Shown here piece by piece: positions 63,650 through 64,000 of a DNA stretch of 64,000 nt. Source of the DNA: Glaciecola sp964195425 (GTDB lineage: Bacteria; Pseudomonadota; Gammaproteobacteria; Enterobacterales; Alteromonadaceae). Each line of letters opens with the position of its first letter. Within the stretch, counting starts at the first letter, position 1. Where the stretch lies: positions 1 to 64,000 of the forward strand of contig CAXMOM010000004.1 of the NCBI GenBank assembly GCA_964195425.1, written 5' to 3'. Position numbers and translations under genes: made by a program. The notes under the pieces are model-generated. The model was not told the DNA's origin, did not search any database, and saw nothing but the letters and a program-made list of their open reading frames with translations.

Positions 63650-64000
63650 ATGGAAATAGAACTTAAACTTATATCAAATCAAGATGCTTTATCGCTTTTT
63701 GAGACGAAAGTGCTTCCTGGCTTGTTAAAACAAGATATTCAAATAGAACAAAATCACGCCCACTTATACAACGAATACTTTGATACGCCAGATGAGTTTT
63801 TTGGAAAAAGAAAAATGGCTTGTAGAGTTCGTTCGCGGAATCAAAAATATGAGCAAACCGTCAAAACCAAGGGGCAAGCACAAGGCGGCTTGCATCAACG
63901 ACCAGAATATAACGTTGATTTAGATTCCGCCCGCCCCGATCTGAGTAAATTTGACCCGCAAATATGGGGTGAACCCTTCGATGTTAAAGCCGTTAATGAC
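63650..64000 (+). CDS. CYTH-domain protein (inorganic triphosphatase YgiF-like), partial
   Basis: 117 codons are visible; the frame runs off the right end. The start MEIELKL carries the ExExK signature of the CYTH superfamily. LYNEYFDTPDEFF, ACRVRSRNQKYEQTVKTKG and GGLHQRPEYNVDLDS provide the Arg/Lys/Glu tunnel residues. This matches the N-terminal triphosphatase domain of E. coli YgiF; the CHAD domain, if present, would lie beyond the window. Confidence 0.88.
   Translation, partial: MEIELKLISNQDALSLFETKVLPGLLKQDIQIEQNHAHLYNEYFDTPDEFFGKRKMACRVRSRNQKYEQTVKTKGQAQGGLHQRPEYNVDLDSARPDLSKFDPQIWGEPFDVKAVND

Noticed and set aside
1..64000. Defence system, prophage, CRISPR array or biosynthetic cluster
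   Set aside because: All coding regions were read; none shows the marker genes of such systems, and no spaced direct repeats were noticed.

Overview
The window looks like chromosome of a marine gammaproteobacterium of the Alteromonadales (Alteromonas/Glaciecola/Paraglaciecola type). The evidence is gene content and order: a moderately AT-rich genome, PanP-type aspartate decarboxylase, glnA-ntrB-ntrC next to divergent typA, maoP next to acetolactate synthase, fadB-fadA, rplU-rpmA-cgtA opposite ispB, and the classic ftsB-ispD-ispF-truD-surE-pcm-(yqaA)-nlpD-rpoS string. No close relative was searched; the assignment is from protein recognition. Most of the window is housekeeping. No phage, CRISPR array, insertion sequence or recognisable defence system was seen.

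Layout. 1-120: the end of EF-Tu and its terminator. 120-4460: an accessory stretch of small, mostly plus-strand genes, several of them broken (GFA-family enzyme, DoxX-like and other small membrane proteins, a lipoprotein with a damaged start, DUF1801, a P-loop kinase, a LysR fragment, a broken two-domain secreted protein). Two of its junctions have the sequence and foldback layout of integron attC sites, so at least part of it looks like the remains of a cassette array. 4.5-13 kb: membrane proteins, an ABC exporter, a TrmB-like methyltransferase, an EAL protein, panP and an anchored cyclophilin with a GlyGly-CTERM-like tail. 13-20.5 kb: an orphan two-component pair, then the nitrogen regulon ntrC, ntrB and glnA, with a sigma-54 promoter and two NtrC-type sites spaced as in the enteric glnA promoter. 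20.9-30.4 kb: typA, a C-S lyase, a secreted deacetylase-like protein, a MerC-domain protein behind a Zur-type operator, GDPD, a DMT transporter, psd, rsgA and orn. 30.5 kb: tRNA-Gly(GCC).

30.7-33.5 kb holds a decayed sucrose-utilisation locus: a multiply broken amylosucrase, an orphan LacI-type palindrome and a fructokinase with a large internal deletion that still overlaps the start of acpH. 34-40 kb: recQ with an extra C-terminal domain, maoP, ilvIH and a cold-shock gene. 40-48 kb: fadBA, slt, pepQ and ispB. 48.6-51.3 kb: rplU, rpmA, cgtA and folA. 51.4-58.7 kb: the rpoS/nlpD/isoprenoid/ftsB cluster on the minus strand. 58.7-64 kb: putA behind a promoter with a perfect 20-bp inverted repeat over the -35, an SH3-domain envelope protein, and the start of a CYTH-family triphosphatase that runs off the window.

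The most interesting items are the probable cassette-array relic near tuf, the sucrose locus in decay, the glnA control region, the Zur-type operator before the MerC gene, and the putA operator. Several lesions are one-base changes in homopolymers, so sequencing error must be excluded before they are treated as mutations.
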